DNA from: Druceiella hillmani | Lineage: Eukaryota > Arthropoda > Insecta > Lepidoptera > Hepialidae | Assembly (NCBI GenBank): GCA_039881145.1 | Contig: JAYKKI010000037.1 | Location: forward strand, 18,912,501-18,976,500 | Direction: 5' to 3' | DNA: 64,000 bases | In this document: positions 26,041 through 37,700 of the stretch, in pieces | Position numbering within the stretch: position 1 is the stretch's first letter | Layout of the letters: each line of letters opens with the position of its first letter | Translations under genes and position numbers: made by a program | Notes under the pieces: generated by a model | The model's database searches: none | Seen by the model: the letters and a program-made list of their open reading frames with translations, nothing else | What the model was told of the DNA's origin: nothing

Positions 26041-26469
26041 CTAAGCTATTCTTAGCCATAGCTTTGAGATCACGTTCATTAATCCCAAGGGCTCATGCCA
26101 CATGTCAATAGGCTTCTTCATCACTTCAACATTATTGGAGTACTGTTGACCCAATCTTACATGATACAAATTACCTACACGGTCTGCCCTTGTATGAACT
26201 TTTTTGTTCTCGTCAATAACAACGGCGTCATTTTTTCTAAAATTAACCTCAAATCCATGATCAGTTATTTTTGATACTGATGAAAGGCTTGTCCGTAAGT
26301 CTAGCACGTCGAACACCTTTTGAATGTCTACTTGGCGTTTTTCACAACCTGTGTCAATCGAAATACTAACCTTGCCTATCCCGGTTATTTGCGTACTCTC
26401 GTTGTTTGCCAAATTGAATTCATTTTCCAGTTGCATAAATCCTGGTATCATGTGCTTATCATTACACAT
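26041..26469 (-). pseudogene. Copia protease C-terminal part and pre-integrase region
   Basis: A 142-codon minus-strand frame. ISIDTGCEKRQVDIQKVFDV and LRTSLSSVSKI match the segment after the protease active site in Copia polyproteins. MWHEPLGLMNVISKL corresponds to the WHERLGH-like pre-integrase motif, with Pro and Met replacing conserved Arg and His. The active-site DSGAS lies upstream and is not legible. Confidence 0.78.
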
Positions 26470-26587
26470 ATGTCCCGTGCATTCACTTTAATACGCCAAA
26501 TAGAATCACTCTGTTCACCAGTACGAGCCTTTTCGGTCGTGCTAAACATTGTCGTATATCCTTGTCGCCAGAAGTAGAGCGTTCTGC

Positions 26588-27325
26588 TTATTTTGCGCTT
26601 TGCTTAGTCTTGTTTAGAATTTTAGTTTTACATTCTCTTGCAATATGTCCTCGACGACCACAACGGTAGCATTGTACTTGGCTCTTGTTGTTGTATAAAG
26701 CGTGGTCGTACGTAATGTTCTTCTGATGCGCTTTGTTTGTGCGTTTGACTAACATAACTCCATGGTCAGTTACTGTGACATTTCTCCCTTCATAATCTTT
26801 AGCAATCTTTACCTTCAGTACCTCTGTAGACGGTAGATCATCACGCAATTCCATTGCAGTACGAAACATAGCAAATTAATCTGATAGGCTATACAATAAT
26901 AAAATTGCCAATAATTCGTAAATCACCACCAAACAGATTTTTTTGAGTTTTTTAATTGCAAATGCTTTTGGAGATCATCTTCTTCGTTCATGCGCGTCAG
27001 TACGAGTTTCTTCAATAACTAGGCTTTACGCTCGGGTCAAATTGCTTCATACATTGATTTCAACTTATCCCATATCTGTTTCGAGGTATCCAAACCGTCT
27101 AATGCTGCGAGCTCACTAGGATTGACAGCCAACAATATATCCGATTCTGCCTTCCTGTCCATTTTCACCCAATCTGCATACTTATTATCGATACGAGCCG
27201 GTTTCGACATGATACCTGATACGAAATCCTACAAATAATTTTTCTTCAAAATAGCTCTCATGTGAATCTTCCACGTATAATAGTTATCCGCAGTTAATGG
27301 GTCAATTTTAAAAGAAAGCAGCCAT
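26588..27325 (-). pseudogene. Copia gag remnant with zinc knuckle
   Basis: The minus strand from 27325 gives a degraded Gag N-terminus with TADNYYTWKIHMRAILKK, then MDRKAESDILLAVNPSELA and TSKQIWDKLKSMYEA (UBN2-type capsid), then stops. A frame at 26869-26588 carries VQCYRCGRRGHIARECK, a CX2CX4HX4C zinc knuckle. Stops at several points between 27260 and 26880 show long inactivity. An ATG at 27325 is one base out of frame with the downstream Gag reading. Confidence 0.82.
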
Positions 27326-27340
27326 AGCTAGACTAGCGAC

Positions 27341-27516
27341 ACCGGTCATAGCTTACGACTAACTTTTTTTCTTTTTAAATAATGCATGTGTTCGCGTTGA
27401 CACTAGTTCACCGCCCTTCGTACATCTTAACAAATCTCTTATTTCTTTCAATGACAAGTAATAAAACTATCGGTTGCTAACTCGCAAAAAATACAGAAAA
27501 TATAAAAGTTAAGTTC
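27341..27516. other. short spacer between Copia and LINE remnants
   Basis: No LTR terminus, primer site or coding frame recognised. Confidence 0.4.
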
Positions 27517-27909
27517 GTGGTGAGCAACAGGAACTTTCAACTTAAGGATCTCATCTGCCTTATCGACTTTCATTCCATCGACATCGGTTTTGATCGCTGG
27601 GTTAATTATATCCAATTAAACCGACTTGGCGTGAGCAGATTCTCTCTTCCACTCTTATATTACATCTCTTTGTATCTCATGAATAGAAAGAAATACATTC
27701 GAATAGGTAATTTCATATTCGAGTTTTATTTCACCCGATCAGGGGTGAGCGAGGATTCGAATCTCGATCCCTTTATATTCATTGTCCTGGTAAATAATAT
27801 CGACAATGTACTAAAAACTATGCACTATCTACTATTATTATATGACATTACATGCAAATTTTTAGTCGCTATAGTGACAAGTTATATTTCTAAATATGAA
27901 ATACTCTAA
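27517..27909 (+). pseudogene. Jockey-like LINE reverse transcriptase fragment
   Basis: The 130-codon frame has the reverse transcriptase order of Jockey/CR1-type non-LTR elements. A FDRWVNYIQLNRL segment corresponds to the usual KAFDxVDHxxLLxKL. Next come YLMNRKKYIRIGNF, then TRSGVSEDSNLDPFIFIVLVN, a degraded TSGVPQGSxLGPLLF box, then LLLYDITCKF where the FADD catalytic box should be. Both catalytic Asp residues of that box are not preserved. The fragment has no endonuclease domain or 3' end. Confidence 0.75.
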
Positions 27910-29998
27910 AATTATTAGGGGCTTACAGCATTAAAATAGATTAACCAATTTTTTTATAATAATCATTTTATTATTGCTACTTACATTGCTACATTATTGA
28001 AGTTATTTTATATATTAGTCTATTTTTAATTTAAAAAAAAATCTTCGAGCTGAAAATTTGGAATTATCAAATAACACAATTTAAATTCTAAATAAAAAAT
28101 TTCAAACGTCTGGAACAAAATTGAGTAATTCATTTAAAAATTTGGTGATACTTTAATTGCAGTACGTTTGTAAGATCGTACTTGAAAAGATACCTCTCAC
28201 ATACATGTAATTGGCACGAAAAAACTCATATCAATAAAATATTTATCAATAAATAGTGGCCGATTATAAATACTTAATGTGGTTAATATTATACTCTAAA
28301 TGCGGAAGTTTGTTCGAAGGAGTAATTGTTACAAATGTAACGACGAAGTAAATGTTATAAATTACTTATGAACTTGATTAATAAAATATTTTATTTAAAT
28401 AAAAGACAATTTAAAAACCAAAACTTTGCAATTTAACTCAATGCCCGGAAGAAAAGCTTATAAAAGTTATTGAAAAAGTAGGGCTTAAAAATGAAAAATA
28501 TTTTGTTTCGACAAATACATATTTATTTAAAAAAAGTCTTGACCATTTATTCCATTCATTTCAAAATTATTAGTTATCTACACCCACACGTGAAAATCAA
28601 AACAAATTCAAATAATTAAATATTATTTTTTTACGAAATTTGGCACTGATTATAAAAAAGACCGAAAGTTATTTTGCCCCCTTGAATTTTCATCTTCCGT
28701 GCTTTATTATAAAACTCTTTTATTTCTGTCTTTACACCTTTATTTTATTAGTAAATTTTTTCTTTCTCAAAGAATTAAATTCAGGGGGTATAAAAGGTCA
28801 ACTTTTGCAGAACAACGCTCGAAACCGGACTTTAATGTTAGTTTATATTGTGTCTAAAAGCTATGAATTCTCAAGTTTCTGTTTCGAATTAAATCTAGCA
28901 CTGATTTATATTTCTCTTTTGAAAATCTGTGTTTATTTTGATCAAACGTGGGTCCAAAATACACAGGTTTAGATAATTATATACTCGCCAAAAAATACAG
29001 AAATAAATTGGGTCTCCGAACATTATGTTTCTAATTTCTATTAGTGGTAAACAATATAGATTTTAAATCAAGATAAAGTAAATATTTTTGTGGAATATTT
29101 CTCTAAAAATTTTCTTGCGGGAATAAGAAAAAATATTTTTAATTTAAAACAATAAATATTTTTACGGCGCGGGAGATGTGGGCGAGCGGCTGGGTGAGAT
29201 TGTGTGTATGTGTGTATATTATGCACGTATATTTATTTATTTTTAATTTTTGTCATTAGAATGTTTTATAGAAGTTAGTTTTTTTAAATTTATATTAAGT
29301 AAACAAATAACCTTACAAATAGTTTTAATCTGATTGGTTAGCAATCAACACACCCGTACGGATATCAACGCGTTAAATCCAACAACATATTCAATATTAT
29401 TGAGTGTATCCGTTGATATCTATCCTGCTCTGCTTCTTAGGAGTAATTGAGTGGTAATATCTTAAAAGCATAAATAAATACTGCAGGGAAGTATTGTGTA
29501 ATTAAATCTTTGGAACAAACGAACAAAATACAAATGTAACCGAGAATTTAAATTGTATCAACACATAAAATGGAGTGTTATTAAATTTTTTTAACTTCAT
29601 TATCTCTAATAATAATAAAACTATTTTACTTTAAGCTACTTTTTGTCAGTAGTTACTAAAAATATTACAATATCATAGAATCAAATTTAACTATCATAGG
29701 TTTAAAGTGTAACTTTACTAATATTACATTAATTGAACTCCTGATTTGGATACGTAAATAAGATGTGATTTTATTTTCATATATCAAAAATAATTTTCAA
29801 CCACATAGTCTATGCAATTTCAGATTGTAATTTGTAGATAATTGTTCATCGAAGCTATCACTGAAATTAATTAAAACTTGTAGTTTGAATAAAGAGTTTC
29901 ATATTAAAGTGATTATTATTAAATTTATTAATTTAAAGACTTATTCGTGGGAGGTATATATTAATGTTTAAGTATATAATATGTTACTTTTAAATTAT
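27910..29998. other. A+T-rich DNA, no gene recognised
   Basis: The frame at 28640-28972 is low-complexity and membrane-like by composition only. A small G+C-richer patch (GGCGCGGGAGATGTGGGCG) at about 29165-29195 is followed by a GT-rich run. Nothing else was identified. Confidence 0.5.
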
Positions 29999-30480
29999 TT
30001 AAAAATAATAATTAATTTTTTCCCTTCGAATATATTGACTAGTATATTTTGAAAGCGCATAAATATCGTGAATAACTGAATATTCTTGTAATTTAGAATC
30101 ATGTTCACGGTATATTGTTAAAGGTATTTTTTTCATAATTTTAGCTTCAAAACTGTTTTCAATATTGGGGAGGACCAATTTTAAGAATTGATATGATATT
30201 ATCATTCAAATGATATCTTTAAAACAATACATGAATGAAAAAATATTAATTTTGTAACTTAGGTGTATTTTATTGTTTCTGTAGAACGTATCGCGTCCAT
30301 TTAAGATCTTTCTGTAAATGAATGTAGTCAGTAATATTTTATATTTTTAAGAAAATTTTAAACTCATCGGCGTGTTACAGGAATTTGCTATATCTGAAGT
30401 AGTAATATAATTTGTAAAAGTGACAAATGATAAGGTGCCAAGTATAGAATCTTGAGGCGCTTCCGAAGTTACAGAGATAT

Positions 30481-30488
30481 ACGGGGAT
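30481..30488. repeat. left target-site duplication of the MITE
   Basis: ACGGGGAT before the element matches ACAGTGAT after it (30847-30854) at six of eight positions, the 8-bp length typical of hAT insertions. Confidence 0.6.
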
Positions 30489-30846
30489 TAGTGCTGCTAG
30501 CGTAAAATTTTAAATTCCCCGTTGCGTTAGGTATAAACCCCCGAAATCACTAGCTTCTTTCTGATTAATTCCATAAAAATTGCCCACCATGATGTAATAA
30601 AAATTATAGCAACACTAACAATAACATTAATTAGAAAACTGGCTTAACTTATTGATTCTGATTATATCAAATTTATTTATAAAATGTTGATAATTATTAA
30701 AGAAAAAAAATTGTAGATATTTTGACAACCTAAAAGAATGAATAAAACCCCATATTAATTTTTTGACTTGAAAAAATCCCCGCTTTTTCCTTTGTTTTCC
30801 TCCCATTCCCCGCTATTCGGGAAATTACCGCCGATTCGCAGCACTG
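30489..30846. mobile_element. hAT-like MITE inserted in the LINE fragment
   Basis: This 358-bp segment begins TAGTGCTGC and ends GCAGCACTG, a 9-bp terminal inverted repeat with one mismatch. The right end reads CAGTGCTGC from outside, and CAGTG is the typical hAT end. An 8-bp direct duplication with two mismatches flanks it, and removing it restores the LINE RT reading order. The interior has no transposase. It has CCCC-rich subterminal patches on both sides (AAATTCCCCG and ATTCCCCGCT). Confidence 0.7.
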
Positions 30847-30854
30847 ACAGTGAT
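30847..30854. repeat. right target-site duplication of the MITE
   Basis: ACAGTGAT, partner of 30481-30488. Confidence 0.6.
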
Positions 30855-31086
30855 ATAAAACCATCCATTTAAATTGCTTGATGCCTGTTGCTGAAAAAAA
30901 ATAATTCAACGAAGCAAAATAATATATAATATACGGTATCACCGTTTAAACAGAGTTTCTTCAAAAATATGAGATGATCGACCTCATCAAAGGCTTTTTT
31001 TGAAATCTGAATATGCGGAATCGATTTGCGTTCTGCAATCCATTTAATTTGAAATATAAAATTCAATATATTTGGCGTTAATTTTG

Positions 31087-31300
31087 TAGAAATTCATTAT
31101 TAACAATTAAATGAAACTACGTGATGTAGTATTATTTCTACTTTCTTTAAGTTCTTTAACCCGACCAGAAGTAGAAATTCATTATTCACAATTAAATGAA
31201 ACTACGTCATGTAGTATTATTTCTACTTTCTTTAAGTTACCTAGGTCGTGGACCTAGGTTTCGTTGTATACAATATCTGCAGGTGGGCTATTAGCAAAGA
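31087..31300 (-). mobile_element. Penelope-like repeat, copies B and C, tandem, minus strand
   Basis: An 85-bp unit beginning TAGAAATTCATTATT at 31087 recurs at 31172. Each carries CACAATTAAATGAAACTACG or a close variant, the reverse complement of the family tail. Copy B is cut off after about 70 bp. Copy C continues to 31300 and includes the hammerhead-like region on the minus strand. There C3 to A9 reads CTGCAGA (A6 changed to C), GAAA is present, and CCTAGGTC-GTG-GACCTAGG (31239-31257) forms a perfect palindrome in place of the normal stem III and stem I strand. Confidence 0.65.
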
Positions 31301-31423
31301 TCTTTACTAATAGCCCACCTAAAGATGTTGTAATACAACGAAGTGTCTAAACATACAAGGTCGTTGTAAAAAACTTAAAGAAAATAGAAATAATACTGCA
31401 TTACGTAGTTTCATTTAATTGTG
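31301..31423 (+). mobile_element. Penelope-like repeat, copy D, head-to-head with copy C
   Basis: The same family runs on the plus strand. The junction CTATTAGCAAAGATC / TTTACTAATAG is an inverted join. The hammerhead-like core at 31315-31366 reads CTAAAGA (G5 changed to A) with GTTG/CAAC around TAATA intact, GAAG replacing GAAA, and an insertion before GTCGTTG, so it is dead. The tail TAGTTTCATTTAATTGTG is complete. Confidence 0.65.
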
Positions 31424-32645
31424 TTGAAATATAATACGAGGATATTGGTCAATGTTGATTGATTCCAAATAAACCCGTGCTATTCCACTATAATATGCTG
31501 ATACAAAACCAAATATATCCTATCACGAACTAACTTTTTCGAAAAGTATTGATATTGCCGACAAATTCGATATTGAGCGGTAGTTTTCTACAGACTGTGA
31601 TACAATAAGCGTATAGGCGCATGTACTCCGCTCTATACATATGTTGAACAAATAAGTTCTGTCATCTTATTACTAAGGATCGATTGCTAAACAATTGAGT
31701 ACCGAGAAATGTGTTCATATAATAGGCAAGTCCTGGGCAGATCTTTTGCTAACACAACTGTTGCCATACTAGCATCTTCTGTTTCCATAATATCTGAACG
31801 GAGCGTAACTAGGCGTTGTAATATTTGTCACGCAGTTCTTTATTAGCGAAACGAAAGACTTGCAAGTAATACTTACAATGTTCTTCGAATTTGGAGTTAT
31901 AGGTTGAACATTAATTTACATTGATAGATTAAATAACAAACTACATGAAAACATTTTTTTTAATTTTTATCCTTTCATATATTTTCATATGCAAAAGTGT
32001 ATTCATAATTAAAAAAAGATTATGTTAATATAAATTTATAAATATGAAAATAAAATTTACGTATGACTGTAATTTTCTTGTCATGTTTATCATTTTATAT
32101 TTATTTCCAAAATCTAATTTTAATTCTAATTTAAAGTAAAAAAATTTAAATATTTATTTATTTGTGAAATTACTTTTATGTTTTATGCTTAAGAATTATT
32201 ATTTTATCTTCAAGAATTATTGACATTATTATATCTCCAGTATGAAGTATTCATGAAGTATCAAACACTTGAACACCGGGGAAAAGTGAAGATGTTCCAT
32301 ATTATTTCATTCTTGCTAGCGGTATTTTTAAAGAATAGTTAATACTCCAACACAGAAATATCGATGAAGGATGAGCCATGTATATAGTGTAAGACATAAA
32401 ACTCTTACCCTCAACTAGAAGATATATAGGTGCATTAAAGAGAAAATAATGAAAAAATAGTGTATGGAGAAAATTTTTTAATTTCAGTCAGTTGAAATAT
32501 GAACTGCCATAGAAACTGCCAATTAAAGTGAACGGGATTACCGCTGCTTGATTATTTCGTTAATATTTTGGTGGTATTATATTTGTTACGTAGCAATAAA
32601 TTATTTATTACTTATTACTTTTAAATATTTATTATTGAAAGTTTG

Positions 32646-32648
<3 letters not shown>
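31424..32648. other. A+T-rich DNA, no gene recognised
   Basis: No frame longer than about 60 codons with credible composition, and no transposon terminus seen. Confidence 0.5.

Positions 32649-32680
<32 letters not shown>
32649..32680. repeat. (AT)n microsatellite
   Basis: Pure AT tract of about 32 bp. Confidence 0.9.
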
Positions 32681-32682
<2 letters not shown>

Positions 32683-32940
32683 GTTTGTTACACATCGCTA
32701 CGTACTAAAGTAGAGGAACTCTGGTAAGTTTATTTCTTTTATTCTAGTGACATTGATCCGTGGATTGTGATTTTTGTAGGTCAAATGAATTCTAACATTC
32801 CCTTTAACGAACCTTTACGGGCACTCGGACTCACATCTTTTCTCATGATAATCCCTCTCTTCAACTATCAACCTTGGCCAATTTTCAAAAACGAAAATCA
32901 TACAATTAAAAAAAACAAATCAAAAACCTCCAAATCCCAG

Positions 32941-33221
32941 TCAGATTCCTACTGCATAGAAGCAAAAAAACAGAGGATACCATTGTCTCAGCGGAAGATT
33001 CAGCGCCCTCGAATTAATTCTAATTCCACCATAGCACTTTTTCCCCATTTCACTGAGTTTTTCGCCAATATATTCCCTTTTTCTAGTTATCGTGGTGGCT
33101 ACTAATTCGGCGCAAGCAACGTTGAAACTGTCATAGTTTCCGTCCAAAGGAAAGATACCTGCACGTTTCCCATTCCTCGTTTTGATTACAATATCGTATT
33201 TTATCAATGTATGGCGCAGCT
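32941..33221 (-). other. possible coding exon or exon remnant, unknown product
   Basis: I do not recognise this protein. A minus-strand frame is open from about 33240 to 32941 in DNA with more G+C than its surroundings. Its translation has balanced, protein-like composition (RNGKRAGIFPLDGNYDSF, then ACAELVATTITRKREYIGEK, then MGKKCYGGIRINSRALNL). A possible 3' splice site (CTTTGTAG) precedes 33221 and a weak donor (ATGGTATCC) lies near 32975. There is no in-frame ATG at the upstream end. On the plus strand, a 112-codon frame (32767-33105) overlaps but is more Lys/Ser/Asn biased. The evidence is open frame and composition only. Confidence 0.25.
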
Positions 33222-34179
33222 CTACAAAGATTCCCGTAAATTAATTTTATCATCTTTATTATCGTTACATTGGTTTATATGGTCAATCATAAGTTATATT
33301 GGATATTTAAGTGCTATTTTAAAAGGTTGGAGAAGATAAATTTATTAAAAATGTCGTTATTAAATTTATTGCATACTTATTTATATATGTTCGTATATAA
33401 TCAGAAAGAAAGTAATTTCAAAGCGGAATTTTTTGTTGCTATTCAGTGACTTCTTCCTGTTTTTAATTATGAATTTTTACTTCTTATCTGATGCCTCTTT
33501 CAGAAAATAAAATGTATTATAATCTATAAACAGTAAATAATATCGAATAAATTTACGCGTCGAAAATCGATTTAATTTAGTTTTATTAAGGCTGCTCTAA
33601 AAGATATGGTCAAAATACATTGTTTTAAATTATATCAATTATCACACTCATTAATTTTCCACTAATTTTAAAATGTCTTATCACAGTTCTTTTAATGTCT
33701 TATTGTATATATAAGAACTGATTGTATCCCGTGGACAAATTACCATAAATAATGCAATCTTAGAAATTAATACACTATAATTAAAAAAAATATTAAAATT
33801 ATACTAATACATAAAATACAACTGATGACACAGAGAAAACTTCACAGGATTATAATCAACAGACAGAAGCTAAATGAACTTTTTTCTAACAGCTACCACC
33901 ATACAATGTACGGTATAGGCAATATGTTTATTGTTTACATTGTAAGGGGTAACGAAGTAAGGAATTATTATATTAATAAGATTTATTATTTTTATTAGAA
34001 TTAACAATGTTATCACATAAAAGACAGTTTTAATTAAAATTAATATAATAGAGTAAAATTCAAGCCTATATAATGAAATATCGGTAAGATACTTAGGTAA
34101 GGCTTGAAACAACTCATCATTAGATTGCATATGACTACATTGAACAATTTTATTTATACAAAAATACTTGTTTTCGTCT
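33222..34179. other. A+T-rich DNA, no gene recognised
   Basis: The minus-strand frame 33870-34130 is Ile/Leu-rich low-complexity sequence and is not taken as a gene. Confidence 0.5.
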
Positions 34180-34720
34180 TTACTTTTGAAACCGTTTTCA
34201 GAATTCCGTACCTTAAAAGGGAAAACGGAACCGTAATAAGATAACTCACTTCTCCGTCCACTCCCTGTTATAGCCGCTTACAGAGTTTATCTAAATATTT
34301 AAGTTAAGATATTCAAAATCTTAACTTTGATATTTTGATAAACTCACTACTTGTAAAGGAAATTATATAACTTACACAGGCTCATACTTGAAAAAAACAC
34401 AGGGACACATTTGAAAAAAAAATTGTACGTTCTATAACTACAAAATTAACAATTTTTGAATTTTTCCTTTACTTATGCTGTGAGACCCTGCTTCTTGCCA
34501 TATTTCATAATTTTAAGTCAATTGGAAGTACCCTAGAGTTATTAATTTATTTGTGATTGTCAAAACATGCGGCATAAATATTTTCTGATTTCATTGACTT
34601 AGAAGCTTGATTTTTTACAGCTCCAACGGACCGTAGACTTAAGTTTTTGATATTATTTCAACTTGACATCTCCATACGTTCCTGAGAAAAATGATCAGGT
34701 GCTTGTTGAAACATCAGAAA
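34180..34720. repeat. degenerate dispersed arthropod repeat
   Basis: Phrases such as CAGAATTCCGTACCTTAAAA, GGAACCGTAATAAGATAACT, TGCTGTGAGACCCTGCTTCT, GAAGTACCCT, CGACCGTAGACTTAAG written here as GGACCGTAGACTTAAG, and CATACGTTCCTGAGAAAAA match, from memory, a repeat met repeatedly in insect introns and intergenic DNA. I cannot name the family, and no coding domain is visible. The CT-repeat core usually found between the halves is reduced to TCCGTCCACTCCCTG. Confidence 0.45.
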
Positions 34721-37700
34721 ATATTGTTTCGTAGTGTCATATCTTGTAGTACTCTCTATATAGACTTTATATAAACTTAAATATCTTACAAAAACTTACG
34801 AAATTAAAGAATTATATATTATGCCTATAAAATATGTTTCATGAATTTCATAAATTTATATAAGATGTATTTAATTTCAATGACTGCTATAGTACCATGC
34901 TAAATCATTATAACCATTTTCACCAATTATCAGTAACTTACTTGCCCATTTTAGTCAAAACATTAACATTAATATGAGCAATTTATAGTACACAATTAAT
35001 TACTAACTTTGATTACTATAAAATCATTGAAATATACACGTATATCATTGAAATATACAAAAAAGTACATATTTAGGAAAATTTAAAAAAATAAAATCTG
35101 AACTACGCATTAATGAAAGCGCATGTGATTACAATACTTTTGAATAAGAGGTCGATTCCACAATTTTATAAAACCATAATTTCTGTGACATTAATCGCGC
35201 TTAGAAAAAGTCAAGTAAACATATAGTGTTTTTAGTACAACATTTTTGGAATTTTAATTGGTATATCACGTAAAAATGTAATGCGACAAGAAACCCCAGT
35301 TTCTGAAAGAAATCATGTTTAAAAAAAGTTTTCTTAATATTTTCCTTATGTTTTTAAAGGAACTTATGACTAAAATGAATTAAGATGAAATTGTTATCTA
35401 TAATAAATTATTGTTTTTTATTTAAAATAAAGAAAAACTTCAGAAAACTCTTTATTTCAAATCCATACGACGTCGAAAATTTCAATACGACGTCGAAAAC
35501 TAAGGTTACCGGCTATTTAAATTTCAAAAATTTTGTACACAAAAAATTTATTACTCCTTTTTACTGAGTAGTATTTATGGTACACTATCAGGAAACTCTT
35601 CCTACTGTAAAAAGTATTTATTTTATACCATATACCTGTAATAAACCTTAAACTGACTGAGAAAACTAAATACATAGAAGTTGTGAAGCTAATCTAATGA
35701 GAAAAATTTATAACCGGCATGTAAATTTAAAATTATGTAGATTGTAAATGATGATTGATAGAGAGTTAATACACAAAGTGTCATAAAAACAATCAATGAC
35801 GCAAATGTATTTCAAATATAAAATAAAATAAATAACAAAAGAAACCAAAGAACAAAGAAGTAGAGAGAAAAGGTAATTATAGACTGATATAAGGAAGTAC
35901 AGAGGCCACATGGTTACAAGCAAATTTAGTACACAAAACTGCGGCATACTTTATATATAAATATAGAATTAACGTTTTTATAAAACCATTGAAGGTTTTG
36001 TTATTTATTATGTACACAGTGAAAAATATTATTACGAGGAATTGAGCCACAAAAAAATAACTGTCGAAATAAATGTTTAAAACGCATGAATTTGGAAAAT
36101 TTTAAAATTAGTAAACAAAATCTTTGAATGTAATGTATGAAATCCACTCTGTATCCAACCCAAATTAGGAAATGGTTTTAAATTTTAAAGATAAAATTGA
36201 AATACGTTTTGTTTAATTATTTAAAATATCACACCGTTCAAACCATTTGATTTCCTTCTCTGTGAACGAATCAGTAAAATAAATCCTTCTAAGTTACTGA
36301 AAAAGTAGTGATATGGAGAAATTTCCACGTGTTAAATTTAATCTTCTCACATAAAAGAATATTTTGCTTTGGTGTTCCCGTCCCGATGCGGTCCTGTATG
36401 CTTTGTCTCGGTGTGATGTTTTAATTTATTGAAACATAACATTGAATTGCGGCGCCCTGTCCTAATAAACTGACCATTATGTAACAGTCGTGCTTATCTC
36501 TGCTGAAGGGGCTTTATATAATTTTGGGCCCAGTTTCATCAATTTTCTTTCCAAAAGATTAATTTTTTTAAATTAAACTGGACACGAAAGTTGCGCCATA
36601 ATTGTCTTAATTAATCATGAGATATATGGGCATGTATATTGTGATAATCAGACTTCCATGATAACAGAACAAACAAAAATTGTATATGAAACAAAGAGTA
36701 AAGAGTGATGGCCCACGAGTGGTGACATTTTTTAATTATGCCACTGCCTAATAAATAATAAAAATACGTTGTTTTATTCACAATATTAAAATTTACCCCA
36801 AATTATGCAGGTTAAAATATGTGGTAGAATTTAAAACAGGAAAAATTACCCAAGTGGGTTAGTAAAGTCACGCCGTAAACAAAATGGTTTTAGGTCCCTT
36901 TTTGTTTCTAAGGAAATATATGTATTTACATTCTGTTGGGAATATTGTTCTTGTAGTTTTTTTTATTTCTTTAGAAATGTATTTTAATTTCGGTCAAGAA
37001 ATTAATTTCTTTACCATTTTAAAACAGTGTCGTAATTATTGTACAAATCTATCAAAACGTACTTAACATTATATTCTAAAGAATATACTCAGTCAAAAAT
37101 GTTATCAAAAACGAATCTTCAAAAATATAACGTCAGTGTTTAGTATAGTATATTTAATTGTAAATAATATTTTTTTGTGAAATTTGTAAATAAAATATAG
37201 CTGAAATACACATCGTGTATATTTGTTTTAATTTCACATATTAATATTCGTTATGTCTGTCACTCAAATTTCAAATATCAGAAGTAGATGACACAGCTTG
37301 ACAACCATAACCAAAACGCAGAGTTTAATATTAAGGGATGTGGCTTCATACAGTAGCCACACCTATTTGACTAAATATTAATGTATAAATATCTAAACAT
37401 TAAAGTTTAATAAACTTACCGAAACCTTTATTTGAATTTAACCTATTCCAAATTAGTTGTTTTAATCACATTATACCTACAAGCGCATTGACAGATACAA
37501 TTATTAACATTGTTTTTTAAATTTTAAAAGTTATATTTTGTTCTTTAGTATCATGTACATAAATATATATAGGATTATAATTCAAATATTTGAAAACTAC
37601 AGATGGAAACTTAAATTTTTCTTACCCGTTTCATATAACAATGTTATACGTCATTTTATCTTTATTTATTACTGTTCATTTAACATAACTTCAACATTAT

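Larger units (their letters stand above)
24021..27340 (-). mobile_element. old Ty1/Copia element, truncated and heavily mutated
   Basis: Copia order is readable on the minus strand: Gag (27320 to 26588), protease and pre-integrase (26469 to about 26000), integrase C-terminal half (about 25900 to 25300), then reverse transcriptase (about 25000 to 24021). Many stops and frameshifts interrupt every domain. RNase H, primer site, polypurine tract and both LTRs were not found. The N-terminal part of the integrase core is deleted. It belongs to a different Copia lineage from the 16.5-kb element, because Gag and protease are dissimilar, and is much older. Confidence 0.88.
29999..31066 (-). pseudogene. 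Jockey-like LINE reverse transcriptase fragment, split by a MITE
   Basis: On the minus strand, SKKAFDEVDHLIFLKKL (within 31066-30869) is the RT motif with the first catalytic Asp region. NRHQAI and MDGFISL follow. The reading is interrupted by the 358-bp insertion at 30489-30846. It resumes as ISVTSEAPQDSILGTLSF (about 30480-30430), the GVPQGS box region, with DYIHLQKDLKW near 30320 and EYSVIHDIYALSKYTSQYI near 30080, resembling the thumb motif. It has several stops. The LINE piece covers the same RT region as the 27.5-kb plus-strand fragment but in the opposite orientation. Confidence 0.75.

Noticed and set aside
27748..27770. GGATTCGAATCTCGATCC resembling a tRNA T-arm
   Set aside because: It lies inside the LINE reverse transcriptase reading, and no acceptor or anticodon arms are found at the right spacing.
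36530..36595. GGGCCCAGTTTCATCAA with a downstream AAACTGG as a MITE
   Set aside because: Only about 6 bp pair cleanly and there is no target duplication, so it was not called as an element.
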